Source: Scheffersomyces stipitis CBS 6054
Lineage: Eukaryota > Ascomycota > Pichiomycetes > Serinales > Debaryomycetaceae
Reading direction: 5' to 3'
NCBI RefSeq assembly: GCF_000209165.1
Contig: NC_009068.1
Location: 558,001-622,000, forward strand
DNA: 64,000 nucleotides
Shown: positions 51,125 through 61,724 of the stretch, in pieces
Numbering within the stretch: position 1 is the stretch's first letter
Layout of the letters: every line of letters begins with the position of its first letter
The notes under the pieces: generated by a model
What the model was told of the DNA's origin: nothing
Database searches by the model: none
What the model saw: the letters and a program-made list of their open reading frames with translations, nothing else
Made by a program: the position numbers and the translations under genes

Positions 51125-52156
51125 CTTGGGAATATGCTAAAGAGTAGACACTATCTTGCTGATGTTGAGAGTAGTGCTGGAGATTAACACGTTGCAAAGA
51201 CGTGAATTATTCGGACAGAAGTATAGGAACTGATACTAAAGACATCATTGATCAATAGGAGCAGTACTTGTTCGTCAATACTTCATTAAGAATTTGTTGG
51301 GAACATTTCATTTTTTTATCACCTAGTAGGTATTTGTCCAAGTAGCAGGTGCTAACTGGTTTCTCTTGTTCCAAGTATTTTTTGAACTATTTTGTTTAGG
51401 TTCAGAAAGGAAAACAAAAGTAAAAGCAATATAGTGGATTTTATTTAAAATATCTGATTTTCTTTAGGTATACGTCAAATAAATGTGATTTTGCCCCAAG
51501 TTTTTGAAAACCTAAACATGCAGTTGCAACAGAAGATACCTTTAAGCTGCAACTCTAAAATCAATCTTTAACAAATTTAAAAGTGAATGTTTCATTTGCA
51601 GGATTTCAGTTAAACTAGAAATTGATGCATTTTTGTAGTCAATAACATTCTGATTAGAATTTTTGGTTGATTGAATAGGTTTTACAACAAATTCATCCTT
51701 CTTTAGCGGAAGGACATCCTCCAGTCTCGCCTACAATGGGAGAGATAATAAACTTGTTCCTATTACTGCTTTTCTGATCACATCATTATTTTTTTCTACA
51801 AAATGGGGTATTTATTTCCTCATTCTAACTGCAAGCCTTTCATTTCTATTTCGTTCTCAAATCATATGAGATTCCAAGGAATTTTGAACAAGATGGAAGC
51901 CCTGAGAGTGCTCACGGGAATACAGAAAGACAAAACCTTGGTGTATGCTTGACTTTTGCGCTAAAGTTCTTAAGCGAATTAAGGACAAAGTTACGACGGA
52001 CGTATATATATGATCCTTATTACGAGGAGTCGACTACATCAACGAGCCCTATTCCACAATTGAATAATGACAAATGATGTCTATTTACAAGCGTTTGCCT
52101 AGATTGTATAATCAGGTATGGTTTACTGTGATAAAAAGAGTAGAATATATACCTTG
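51125..52156. other. 3' flank of copy A, part of the repeated segment
   Basis: No gene is seen. Parts align with the flanks of copies B and C: 51725-51800 with 54840-54900, 51930-51990 with 56650-56720, and 52104-52160 with 56839-56895. Confidence 0.6.
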
Positions 52157-52582
52157 TTAGATATTGATCCCTGAATCGCTGGGGAGCGGGGCGTCCACTG
52201 GAAGAGGGCCACCGGGACCTGGGTTACCCAAGTTGCAAGGCTGAGGTTGTATTGCTACACCTGGCCAATATATATTACCACAACCTCCATGACGATTATT
52301 AATATTCCCAGCAGGCTTTGTACCTGGTGGGCAATCTAAAGTTAAGATCGGAGAGCCGGTTGCATGTCCCGAGCACATTACAAGTATACAGTCCACACCG
52401 TCAACCCATTTGATACTATTTGTGCCTGAGGGCCATGGCACGCATTGATCTTTGTAATCTTGGAACCACCTTGAAACAATTATATGACCTGTGCAATCAG
52501 GACCTGACCAAGCTTCGATATGTGGCAAAGACGTAACTACCTGAAGTAGGGTAGCTAATAGTGAAATCAACTTAAAATACAT
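52157..52582 (-). CDS. Diverged secreted Trp/Cys protein of the same family, 141 residues
   Basis: Starts at the ATG at 52582 (MYFKLISLLATLLQVVTSLP), with a signal peptide unlike those of the other members. The mature domain keeps the landmarks HIEAWSGPDCTGH, RWFQDYKDQCVPWPSGTNSI and KWVDGVDCILVMCSG, then diverges. The C-terminus is Pro/Gly-rich (NLGNPGPGGPLPVDAPLP) and absent from the others. It is on the opposite strand, so this older member arose through inversion or an earlier duplication. The ORF is intact, with conserved Trp and Cys, which indicates selection. Confidence 0.75.
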   Translation of the reverse strand: MYFKLISLLATLLQVVTSLPHIEAWSGPDCTGHIIVSRWFQDYKDQCVPWPSGTNSIKWVDGVDCILVMCSGHATGSPILTLDCPPGTKPAGNINNRHGGCGNIYWPGVAIQPQPCNLGNPGPGGPLPVDAPLPSDSGINI

Positions 52583-53765
52583 ATTCAAATATGTTCCTGT
52601 ATGTAGGTAAATATATTCAGATTCTTCTTCACTTAGTTAATTTCCTTTCCTCTTATACCTCAAAATTAAATGTCACAAAAGAATTGTCTACCCCTAAGAT
52701 ACCCCAACTAGGTTCCCAGATATCCGCCTTGACCTTCCACCTAGCAAACTTCAGATAGATACTTCTTTCTCATATGTGTACTACATTCTCAGATAAAGAA
52801 CGATATCAATACTATAGCCCTGCACACACTATTCTTTTTAACATACCCTTCTTGAAGCAGAATAATCTAGATCAATAGCCAAATCTATGAGCTGGATTCC
52901 AAAATCGAAGTGAGCATGGTGTTAATACCTTTGCTATTCTTGGAGCTTTTTTCCTTGTATCACTCGATTCGTGTCTCGGTGGAAAGTTACGGGCTAGTTA
53001 TGGCCAATGACAGATTGGGCTTAATGGTCATATCTGGGCGTGCAAGGGCCATCTTCTCCACTTTTTGAACCATTGGTTCCGAAAGATGGGGAACTAGAAG
53101 AACTGGAAACTTCATGACATAAAATTTATTTGAAAAAGTGAGAATACAGACGATCAAGTTGAGCTTGAAATGACGGAATGGTCAGAAAGGGTGAGAGATT
53201 ACTGAAGAGGTGTGGTGAGCTAGTTTCACGATTTTTGATAAAACAAATACTATCACTTGAGGAACTGAAGTACCAAATTCTAATGCAGATAATAGGGGTT
53301 ATACCGCCAAGACTATAAAATGACATTTGGCTCAAAAGCTTAAGCTGAATGACATATTTTTGACTTAATAATCAATTGATAAGCAGTTTGCACTCTCGAT
53401 AATTATTCATTTCTAAGCTCCGCTTGACTTGTTCGCCTATCCAAGCCCCTCACCAAGCCCCTCTTTCCTATCCCTGGGGCCCTCTTGAGTCCAACTCCGT
53501 GCCTAAGTTTGGAAATATGCTCAAAAATGTTGGATATCGAGATAAATCCCTGGAAATTGCCCTCTATAGCATTTTCTTTTGTCAGCTCCGACCTTCACTA
53601 AAACTGTTTTGAATATTGCCTTTCAAATCAGCTCTTTGAACAAGTGACACGATACTAGCTACTCACACCAGTGAAAGCTATATATAGAGGTCTTAGTCAT
53701 CTGAATTCGTAACTATTTTTCAAATAACGATTAAATATAGTCAACAGACAATTTTGGATCTTGAC
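52583..53765. other. Intergenic region upstream of the pseudogene
   Basis: About 1.2 kb, with short unsupported ORFs on both strands. A TATATATAGAGGTCTTAG string near 53690 may be the decayed counterpart of the family promoter. Confidence 0.4.
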
Positions 53766-55000
53766 ATTTACTGAATGTGACTTATGTTTATCAAGAATCG
53801 AAGCTTGGTCTGAGAAAGGATGTAAAGGGAAGAGACTTACTACGAGATGGTTCCAAGATTATGCAGATGGATGTGTTCCATGGCCTTCGGTAACTAATTG
53901 TATGATATGGCTAGGTGGTGGCCAATGACGCTATAGACACAATGCTAAAGCAAGAGAAACAGAATAGTGACTTGTCCACCAGAAGTGAGATGTAAGGCAT
54001 TCTAGACACATTCTAACAGAACTTTCCACTGGAACTACTTGATTAGATTTCCATTGTGGCTTTCAATACCAGGCTACGGTGAAGCCGTTCAAGCTCTTGG
54101 AGTCGATATTAATTGTGCGAGCGATCGGTGGACATGGTGATAATGGTATAGAAGATAACTAGAGTGCAAATTATTTCCGTCATAGAAACCCATACTGGAG
54201 CTGGTAGTGGAAGTTCCGAATTGAACAGTGGAAGAAGCAGAATTTGACAGTTCGGAGAAATTAAATTGAAGACATCTCAATTGATTGTGAAGTAACAGAA
54301 ATTTGCTCGGATAGTATACTAGATGATCTCTTTGGTTCCACCAAATATTGTTCATCTATTTTGCGAAATGAAGGCATAAAAATCAAAAAAAAATGAAATA
54401 ATTGAACACGGAAGATTTGGCTATGGTATATTTTTGGGTTAAGTAGAAAAACAATAAAAAACAGAAAAAAATATGACTAATTGATTTTAAATCGTTCAAC
54501 AACCGTATAGGTAACATGGAAGAGAAATCCAGAATGATACATCAGACAGTTTTCGCAGACCTGAAAATTTGACAAAAAACTATTCTTGTATAACTTAGAT
54601 AGATACATTTGCACCTGTTATAAATAAGAAATGCATCTAACTTATAACTCTAAAATCTAGAATCTCGACACAATTTCGAGAGCAAGTGCTATATTAGAAG
54701 AAGCTTGAAATGGGACACTTGTTACGTCGATCAATTGTAAGAAAAAACTGTATTTTGATTCGAACTCCATCAAAAGCGAAACATCGACTAAGTATTGTGG
54801 CTAACTATACAATTGCAACTTTCGGTATTGATAGAACTTTCCCGTTTCCACCTGCAATGGGAGAGTCGATAGAATATGTATCTACTACTCCTTTTGTAGA
54901 CGCATATCTTAAATTTCTGCACATGGTCGATATTTTTTTTCGGTTAGGAGCCTTACCCTGTAGGTAACTGAGGACAACAATTAAAGTCAGCTTAGGAGTT
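53700..55000. repeat. Segmental duplication, unit B (degenerate)
   Basis: Pseudogene plus flank. The landmark corresponding to the unit A string at 51735 is GCAATGGGAGAG near 54855, at nearly the same offset from the gene. Confidence 0.7.
53766..54025 (+). pseudogene. Decayed copy B of the secreted Trp/Cys family
   Basis: The sequence still encodes the RIEAWSEKGCKGKR to DGCVPWPS stretch almost identically to copy A, but the signal-peptide start is lost. An in-frame TGA at 53926-53928 falls just after LGGG. The remainder matches only with frameshifts and substitutions up to about 54025. The matching 3' flank continues to about 54960. A young pseudogene, given its near identity with copy A. 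Confidence 0.85.
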
Positions 55001-55441
55001 AAATCTAAATAAACGTCATAACAAGACTTTATAAAGGTGAACCTCATATAAAAAAATGTTGAACCTGTAGAACTTGAGCCATATGCTTAATCTCATCTAG
55101 TACCTCTAAAACAAAATATATAATAGAATTAAAAATTCGGTGTCTTGCGCATGTTGTCGAAAATGTGCTCAGTTTGCATAACCCCACTTGAACTGATACA
55201 ATGGAGCCTTAATGCTTGATGGAATCATCCCTAGATCCTTACAAAATATCCTGAAACACGTCACATATTGTCACACGATCAACCTTGGTTGTGTGGCATT
55301 GATTCTCTTGCGGAGAATTTTTACCGTCGCAACGAAATTATTTGGATCCAATGTAACCGCTTCCCATGTCAGCAAAAGTAGTTTAAAATATCTTTGATTT
55401 CTCAAAGAAATTCAATTCTTTCTTGAAAATCATTCAACAAC
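54026..55441. other. 3' flank of copy B and promoter region of copy C
   Basis: 54090-54300 and 54640-54930 align with 55850-56000 and 56350-56590, the flank of copy C. ORFs at 54089 and 54710 lie in this repeated flank and are not conserved between copies, so they are not genes. Confidence 0.6.
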
Positions 55442-56900
55442 ATGAAGATTTCTTTTACAATTTTAACAATTTTGGCATTTGCTGGCTACGTTTTGTGTTT
55501 ACCAAGAATCGAAGCTTGGTCTGAGAAAGGAGGTAAGGGAACGAGACTTACAACTAGATGGTTCCAAGATTATGATGATGGCTGTGTGCCATGGCCTTCA
55601 GGAACTCAAAGTATAAAGTGGTTAGGTGGGGGTTATTGTGCGGTGAATGTTTGCTATGGACACAATGCTGAAAAAAGGAGTGGTTGGTTGAATAATTGTC
55701 CTTCAGGTGTAAGTTATAAGGCATCTTTGACACCTGGTTACACAACTTTCGATATCACCAGCGCTGGTATTGCTTGCTATGAATTAGTTTGTGGTTGGAG
55801 CGACCAAAAAGCAGTCCCATAACTTGGAGACAATGGCAACCGGGTAAACTGCAACTGTGCACATCTTGATAATAGTGAAGAAGGCAATTACAGTGCAAAC
55901 TGTTGAATCATAGGGGTCCATATATTGCTGTTGGTGGAGGTTCCGTTGCTGAAGAAGGCTTTGATCGGTAGAAGTAGCAGAATTCAACACTTCTGTGATT
56001 CACTTGAAAACATCACCATTGGTTATGACCGAACAGGCGTCTATTCCAATTAGTAAGTGTACTAAATAGAATCTTTTCCAGCTCAGAAATTCCTATTATA
56101 CTATTTTGTTGTGTTTAGCGATTGACTATAAAAGATTAAATATTCGAATATCGAAGTTTGATTTTGGGTTAATTGATCTCTTTTTGAGATCACAAACCAA
56201 ATAATATATTTCGAACATCTTCCATGTAGGTAAAATAGAAGAGAAATGATAGAGAATGTCTGTTGTAGCAATTTACTTTATATCCTTAAATGCAATTGCA
56301 GTTGTTGGAATTTTTCAGTACATTTGAAATATAACTTCAAAATAAAATCTTAATCCCGCAACAACTTTGAGAGCAAATGGTACATTAGAAGAAGCCACCA
56401 AGTTGCTATTTTGATGCAGGCTCAATCAAAACACTAAATACCGATCAAGTATTGAGACTGAGAATTCAAAACAATTTCAACTTTCGCCCGGTTCCGCCTG
56501 AAATGGACTATAAGTGTCGAAAGGTGTCTTCGAAACATATTACTACTATTCCTGGACGCAATTATTGAATTTCTGAATATGATGGGATGTGTATTTCCCC
56601 ATGGATGGCTTAAAACATTTTTTGTTTTGAAATCTTGTGCTGAATATATTAGCAGAATACAGAACAAGACTTTGGCACTTGATTTTGTTGTAGCCTGTGT
56701 CTTGTTTGAAACTGATTAATCAACTTAAGGGCATATGAATCTTATTTAAGGAATAAACGATTATTTATGCAATGACATTATGTTGTGTAGATTTTACTAG
56801 GCGACTTCAATCCAATCTTACAAAAACGAGCAAAAATTTTATAATCAGGTATAATTTATTGACTAAAGCTTAGAACATATATACCGTTGTTAAAAAACAA
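55380..56900. repeat. Segmental duplication, unit C
   Basis: Gene copy C plus flank, ending with ATAATCAGGTATAATTTATT and ATATATACC near 56840-56895, matching 52108-52152 of unit A. It ends about 75 bases before the stop codon of the transporter gene. Confidence 0.7.
55442..55822 (+). CDS. Small secreted Trp/Cys-containing protein, family copy C, 126 residues
   Basis: Nearly identical to copy A (50741): the first 60 or so coding bases and a stretch of about 60 bases near the 3' end match base for base. Differences cluster in the middle and at the C-terminus. Two Cys of copy A (in GCKGK and TNCIKW) are replaced (GGKGT and TQSIKW), which could remove one disulfide. The signal peptide is the same. 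The promoter lacks the clean TATA box of copy A (TTTAAAATATC near 55382), so expression may differ. Function unknown. Confidence 0.8.
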   Translation: MKISFTILTILAFAGYVLCLPRIEAWSEKGGKGTRLTTRWFQDYDDGCVPWPSGTQSIKWLGGGYCAVNVCYGHNAEKRSGWLNNCPSGVSYKASLTPGYTTFDITSAGIACYELVCGWSDQKAVP

Positions 56901-56974
56901 TTAATGACAGATTTGTCAGCATATTAAAGAATTGAAACTCATAGTATTATGGAATTAGAATAAGTTCAGCTATC
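55823..56974. other. 3' flank of copy C up to the transporter stop
   Basis: Non-coding; belongs mostly to unit C. The 77-codon ORF at 56434-56667 is not open in the other units. Confidence 0.5.
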
Positions 56975-58618
56975 TTAAACTCTTTCACCAATCTTCTCGT
57001 TTGAAGAGTTGCCGTCTTCCAAGTGTTCGACAGCAGATTTTTCAACAGGAGAAGAAAGTCTGTGCAATGTGGTACCGGCATCGTCACCGAAAACAACGGC
57101 AACCTCTTCCAAGGTGTAACCGAAGGTTTCGACGTAGAAGAAGAACACAATAACCAATTCGAAGGCCAAGACACAACACCAAACAATGTAGTACTTCCAT
57201 TCGATTGCATCCATGGCAATTGGGTTGACGTAACCGTTGTAGACAAGAGTACACAATTGGGTGAAGTACATCAAGTTAAGACCCTTAGCTCTGTGGGAGT
57301 ATGGCAACACTTCAGTAGCATACAAGAATGGCAAACCATTAGCACCAATATCGTAAGAGAAGTAGAACAAAAAGATCATGGCAAGAATACCTCTACCCAA
57401 TCCCTTGTCTTCGAAGTTACGTTGTTGGTTAATTGCAGAAAGAACGGTCCAAATAACGTAACAGAGAAGCATACCAGCAATACAAACCAAGAATTGGTGT
57501 CTTCTCTTGAATCTGTAGGTAAGGAGAGCAGCACCGACGGAAATTACAATGTTGAAGACTTGTAAACAACCGTTGATCTTCAATTGTTCAGTAGGTGACT
57601 CATAACCAATACTTCTCAAGACCTTAACAAGATAATAGGACACTAAACCGTTACCAGACATTTGCATGATGAAAGCAGTAAAACAAACCAAGAATAATCT
57701 CTTTCTATAGGATCTAATCTTGAGGAAGTCAAAGTAAGAAGAGCTGGCATATAACTTTTCTAATTCCAAAGCAGACTTGATTTCCTTGATTTCGAATTCA
57801 ACCAAAGCATGAGCTCTTTCGTCGTCAACGTTACCAGTGTGGTAAGCATTAAGAACTGATCTTGCCTTCTCTTCCTTACCGTTGTCAATTAACCATCTTG
57901 GAGACTCAGGACAGAACCACAAAGTCAAAACTTGGATACCTGGCAAGATTGCCTGCAAGTAGGAAGGAATTCTCCATGCCTTTGGCCCATGCAATTTCTC
58001 GGTACCAAAAGTAATCCAAGCAGCAAGAATAGCACCCAAATACCACAAAGTGTTGAAGACAGCAGTACAAGATGATCTGTAAGATGGGAAAGAAAGTTCA
58101 GCGATCCAAGCGGGAGCACCAGTCAAAGCAATACCGACACCAAAACCAATGATGATTCTTGCAACCAAGAAGAAAGCGTAATTAGTAGATGCACCTTGCA
58201 AGATACCACCTATAAAAGAAATAATAGAACCGAAGAGAACACCGAACTTTCTTCCCCACTTGTCGTTAAGGTAAGAAGCACAACTGACAGCGATAATAGA
58301 ACCGAACATGGTACCGTTGGCAAGAGAACCCAACTTGTACCCTTCTGGCGTACCCATGGTAGTTTGCCAATCGGGAATAGCTTGCAAACCGTTCAACATG
58401 GAACCATCGTAACCATTATTGGTGGAGGCCAAGGCAATCAAGGCAATCATGAAATGCAACTTTCTGAAATGGCCGTATTTCCACCAACCGTCAGTTTGGA
58501 ACAATAAGTCATTGATGTCGGTGTTAGGATCGTTCAAGATGTTTTGCTGTTCATCAATGTGATCAGTGATCGAAAGGGAATCGGTCTGATCCTTGATGTT
58601 GTGAAGTTTGTCAGACAT
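56975..58618 (-). CDS. MFS sugar transporter, HXT2-type (Lac12-like family)
   Basis: A 547-residue sugar porter with twelve predicted membrane helices. Family motifs are present: NDKWGRKFG (loop 2-3), PESPRWLIDNGKEEKA after helix 6, and ATEVLPYSHRAKGLN in the second half. The cytosolic N- and C-termini are hydrophilic. Sequence style and the neighbouring glucanase gene match the HXT2.1-2.6 set of S. stipitis, which is closer to lactose permeases than to S. cerevisiae Hxt proteins; the exact number cannot be assigned. Substrates may include beta-glucosides such as cellobiose as well as hexoses; this is inferred from the context. It is divergently transcribed from the GH5 gene. Confidence 0.9.
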   Translation of the reverse strand: MSDKLHNIKDQTDSLSITDHIDEQQNILNDPNTDINDLLFQTDGWWKYGHFRKLHFMIALIALASTNNGYDGSMLNGLQAIPDWQTTMGTPEGYKLGSLANGTMFGSIIAVSCASYLNDKWGRKFGVLFGSIISFIGGILQGASTNYAFFLVARIIIGFGVGIALTGAPAWIAELSFPSYRSSCTAVFNTLWYLGAILAAWITFGTEKLHGPKAWRIPSYLQAILPGIQVLTLWFCPESPRWLIDNGKEEKARSVLNAYHTGNVDDERAHALVEFEIKEIKSALELEKLYASSSYFDFLKIRSYRKRLFLVCFTAFIMQMSGNGLVSYYLVKVLRSIGYESPTEQLKINGCLQVFNIVISVGAALLTYRFKRRHQFLVCIAGMLLCYVIWTVLSAINQQRNFEDKGLGRGILAMIFLFYFSYDIGANGLPFLYATEVLPYSHRAKGLNLMYFTQLCTLVYNGYVNPIAMDAIEWKYYIVWCCVLAFELVIVFFFYVETFGYTLEEVAVVFGDDAGTTLHRLSSPVEKSAVEHLEDGNSSNEKIGERV

Positions 58619-58743
58619 TTTTACTACTTTAATGCACTTTATAGATCGACCAGCGATAGAAGCTTGTAGGCTGTAGTACTAACAAGTGATTGTTGAGATA
58701 ATGAATAATTAAATCTCGAGAACATCAACAGGGGGATCCAGTG

Positions 58744-58751
58744 TATTTATA
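58744..58751 (-). promoter_or_regulatory. TATA box of the HXT2-type gene
   Basis: TATAAATA on the minus strand, 126-133 bases upstream of the transporter ATG. Confidence 0.55.
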
Positions 58752-59627
58752 CAAAACTTTGGAATTAGGATTGGCTCCAAATTTGACCAGCAGCAACCAT
58801 TCTGTTGATAGTAAGGCATTTCTTTTAGTATGGGTCCCGCATATTATGAAAGAAAATTATTTAAAATTTTTATAATTTTTCTCCCACCCACACTATGCAC
58901 CAGTCCCTAAAAAATATCGACCCAGACGCATAATCCCACTAGTTTTACGATCTGAATTCTGGAGTATTTTTTAGAGGACATTGCAGTTTATCCAAGTGTT
59001 TCCGTCAGACAAAAGTTAATAATGGTGTGAATACAAACACAAATCTGACATTTTCGTAGTTGAATGTCTTCACCAACAGGAGTCGTGACGTTGAACAGGA
59101 AACAATGGGCCGGCCAACAAACGGCCGCTTCTGCTAGAATGCTAGTGAGATACCCACTCAACCCTTTCTTGTACGTCCAGAAACAGATCGACACAGACCT
59201 GCTCAGGTACTATTGGAAGGTCGCAATAGTGGGGCATCTCCGCACTTGTCCGTTCACGTCCCTCATTTAGATTTAGATGCAAACACAAGAAACCAAAAAA
59301 TGTCAGGCAAAACTGCAGTATTTTTTCCCAAAGGGTCGAACCAATAAAAGAAATTTTGTGAAACTACCAGTCACTACACAGAATCTGGAGTTGAGTAGAT
59401 TCGGTATTTTTTTGGAGTCCGCACTATTGTCTAGCGGAGACACCTTCAGACTCACACAAACAGCGACAATTTCTGTTTCCTTCCAGACACGAGATCCTAA
59501 GGCTGACACTCGGGCTTTCTTTTCCACTCGGCGGTAACAGATTCCGTTCATTGTCTGTCTGGTACGGTGTGACCCAGCGGTCTTTTTGCATCTATTCGGC
59601 GAATCGGCAAAAATTAGTAAGAAACCG

Positions 59628-59644
59628 ACTCCGACAGTCGGAGT
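59628..59644. promoter_or_regulatory. Perfect palindrome ACTCCGACAGTCGGAGT, possible zinc-cluster factor site
   Basis: An 8-1-8 inverted repeat containing CCGACAGTCGG, that is CCG and CGG half-sites separated by five bases, the geometry used by many fungal Zn2Cys6 regulators. It lies about 1.0 kb from the transporter start and 2.1 kb from the glucanase start. Confidence 0.45.
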
Positions 59645-61604
59645 GCGACCGCGACTGTCTGAGATGAGATTACCGATTGATAGTCCAATATCAGACACCT
59701 TAGCGATGAGTACGAATAAGAGGAGGGGTATGCATCTGCCACAACAAAGCAGACGACAGCAATATTTTCTTGATTGACACTTGGGGATGGAAGCAGGTTG
59801 ACCTTCTGCCTCACCACCTGATCGGGGTTATGGAGGCTGGATGGTGGAGTTGAAGAAGGAGACGACACCACCTTCGAGTGTTAAGGGTCAATCTCCTAGT
59901 TGAGAAAGCGAGTAAGAAAGGTTGATCCTGAGGCTAATTCATAGAAAAATTGTTGGCGGGAATTGTCTGCATGAGCCGAATTGCAGGTTAGGTGTCTCTG
60001 CCGGACAGAGAAGCAATTATCAGCATTACTATGATTCGTATTTTTTAGGTGTGTCTCAAAAACGTATGGGGAACCATCTTGGGGTAATGCACCTTGTGCA
60101 TTGAAATATTGGAGAGAAAAATCCTGCATTGCGTACCTTTACAACTGGCATTCTTAGCTACTTTTATTATTGAATATATTATTGTGGGCAAGCAGCTACC
60201 CCACCGGGGACGCCTATCTAAACTAGCAATCATTCCTAATACGTCCCAATGTATTGGACGGAAAACGGTTCGATATGTGTATAATTAGATATTCAGCCGT
60301 CTAGAGAGGCGTTTGAATAAGTGTATGATAGCCGTTTCCAGTAACGAATATTCGATAACACACAAAGCCCAGTGAAAAAAACATGTCACCTATTGCAAGC
60401 ATATTCACACGAGATCCATCCCCAGACGATACTCCAGATTCCAGACACATTTTGCATTCTGCCCCGTTCATTCGGTAAAGTTAATGTGTCGGTGCCCCTC
60501 GGCTCACATCTGGGGCTTGCTTGCCGTGCAGCTCGCGCAATAACTTCCTGACCACTTAACGCAGACAGTCTGTCAAACAGACAGAAGGTGGAAGGGGACG
60601 GATAGACCTTTTGCGTCGGCCAAGAAGATAGAATGACTGGTGACACCTGCAGTCCGGAAGGTCTTTCCCGGCGAAATATTAATCCACGACCTCTAAATTA
60701 GGAACTGGCCCTTTGGTGACACTAAGATTTTGTCCATCTGCTGTTCTCCTGCAGACACTGCGATGGAAGCTCAATCCATAATTTTGTCTGCAATATTTAC
60801 GAGCCAGGGCTCTTAGAAATATTTGCGAGTTAGGTGAGGTGATTCGCTGCGGAGTACATAATATACCGGTGTACATGGTGTACTGGTGGAAAGAAGACTG
60901 ACAGAATAGTCTCATGTCACTGTAGCACAGCGTGAGAGCCTCAGACAATTTTTCCAATATCGTGTCGGGCATCTCACAAGTCAGCCGATATTCTAGAGCC
61001 GCCTGTAGACTCAAAGTTTTGCGTCAGGGTTCTTTGGCTCGAAACGTCCTAGACTTACCAGACCAGGTAAGCCGGAATGGATCTGGTTTCATCGCCATAT
61101 CAGCGTCAGTGTCATAGAAGTGGCTTAAATCGAAGGAGGGGTGATCATGTGACTGATCAATTACCTCATTGAGAGGGTATCCCGCACTTATGCCCCATTT
61201 CCCGCATGGACCTGAACTCCCAATTTTGTGTCTGTCTGGGGATAGAGTTGCATTAGGCAGTCAATGCAGTTTGGCTCTGGCGGTGTCGGCAATTTCGAGG
61301 TCTGGGCCAGTCCCACCAAATTCACATTCTTGTAACTTCCAAAGCTTTTGAGTCGGCGTAAGGTGGATCCAGATTTTCAGACACCAGCCATACTGTTACC
61401 GCCCAGGAATCAGCTGTCTGCGATTGTCGGGAACCAGCTACCACTGGTGCAACAGACATTTACCCAAACTAAGAAATCAGGCTGCGAAATCTGGGGCTCT
61501 TTGGTTCCAGATGTCGGTTCCTGGGCTCGGCACAGTTTTCTCTACAATACTCGGGAAGTTTGGCCACCATCGTTTTTTAGATTGTCCCCAGATTTGATCC
61601 AGGC

Positions 61605-61612
61605 TATATAAG
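61605..61612 (+). promoter_or_regulatory. TATA box of the GH5 gene
   Basis: TATATAAG lies 113-120 bases before the glucanase ATG, inside an otherwise mixed sequence. Confidence 0.55.
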
Positions 61613-61724
61613 ACTCTCGGACTGCTCTCTGATTCCGATCTAACGTTCATCTTGTTCAAAATAGAAAACAGACACTTATAGATTTTACATCTCTTTTGTC
61701 AAAGTAATTCTAATACCCTATACA

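Larger units (their letters stand above)
50700..52160. repeat. Segmental duplication, unit A
   Basis: Contains gene copy A plus about 1 kb of 3' flank. Common landmarks are at offsets 0 (ATG), about 994 (ACAATGGGAGAG) and about 1363 (ATAATCAGGTAT), matched in unit C. Confidence 0.7.
58619..61724. other. Divergent regulatory region between transporter and glucanase
   Basis: About 3.1 kb, less AT-rich than the island next to it. It contains a perfect 17-base palindrome at 59628 and many CTGTCTG/CAGACAG words (for example near 59551, 60568, 61232, 61419). The short ORFs it holds (for example 59064-59270, 68 codons, ATG-started) have no known domain. Presumed long bidirectional promoter for carbon-source control. 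Confidence 0.55.

Noticed and set aside
54089..54967. ORFs of 85-88 codons after the pseudogene
   Set aside because: They lie in the repeated flank and are not open in the matching positions of units A and C.
59064..59270. ATG-started 68-codon ORF in the HXT2-EGC spacer
   Set aside because: Reasonable composition but no domain, no homologue known to me and no promoter evidence; left as spacer.
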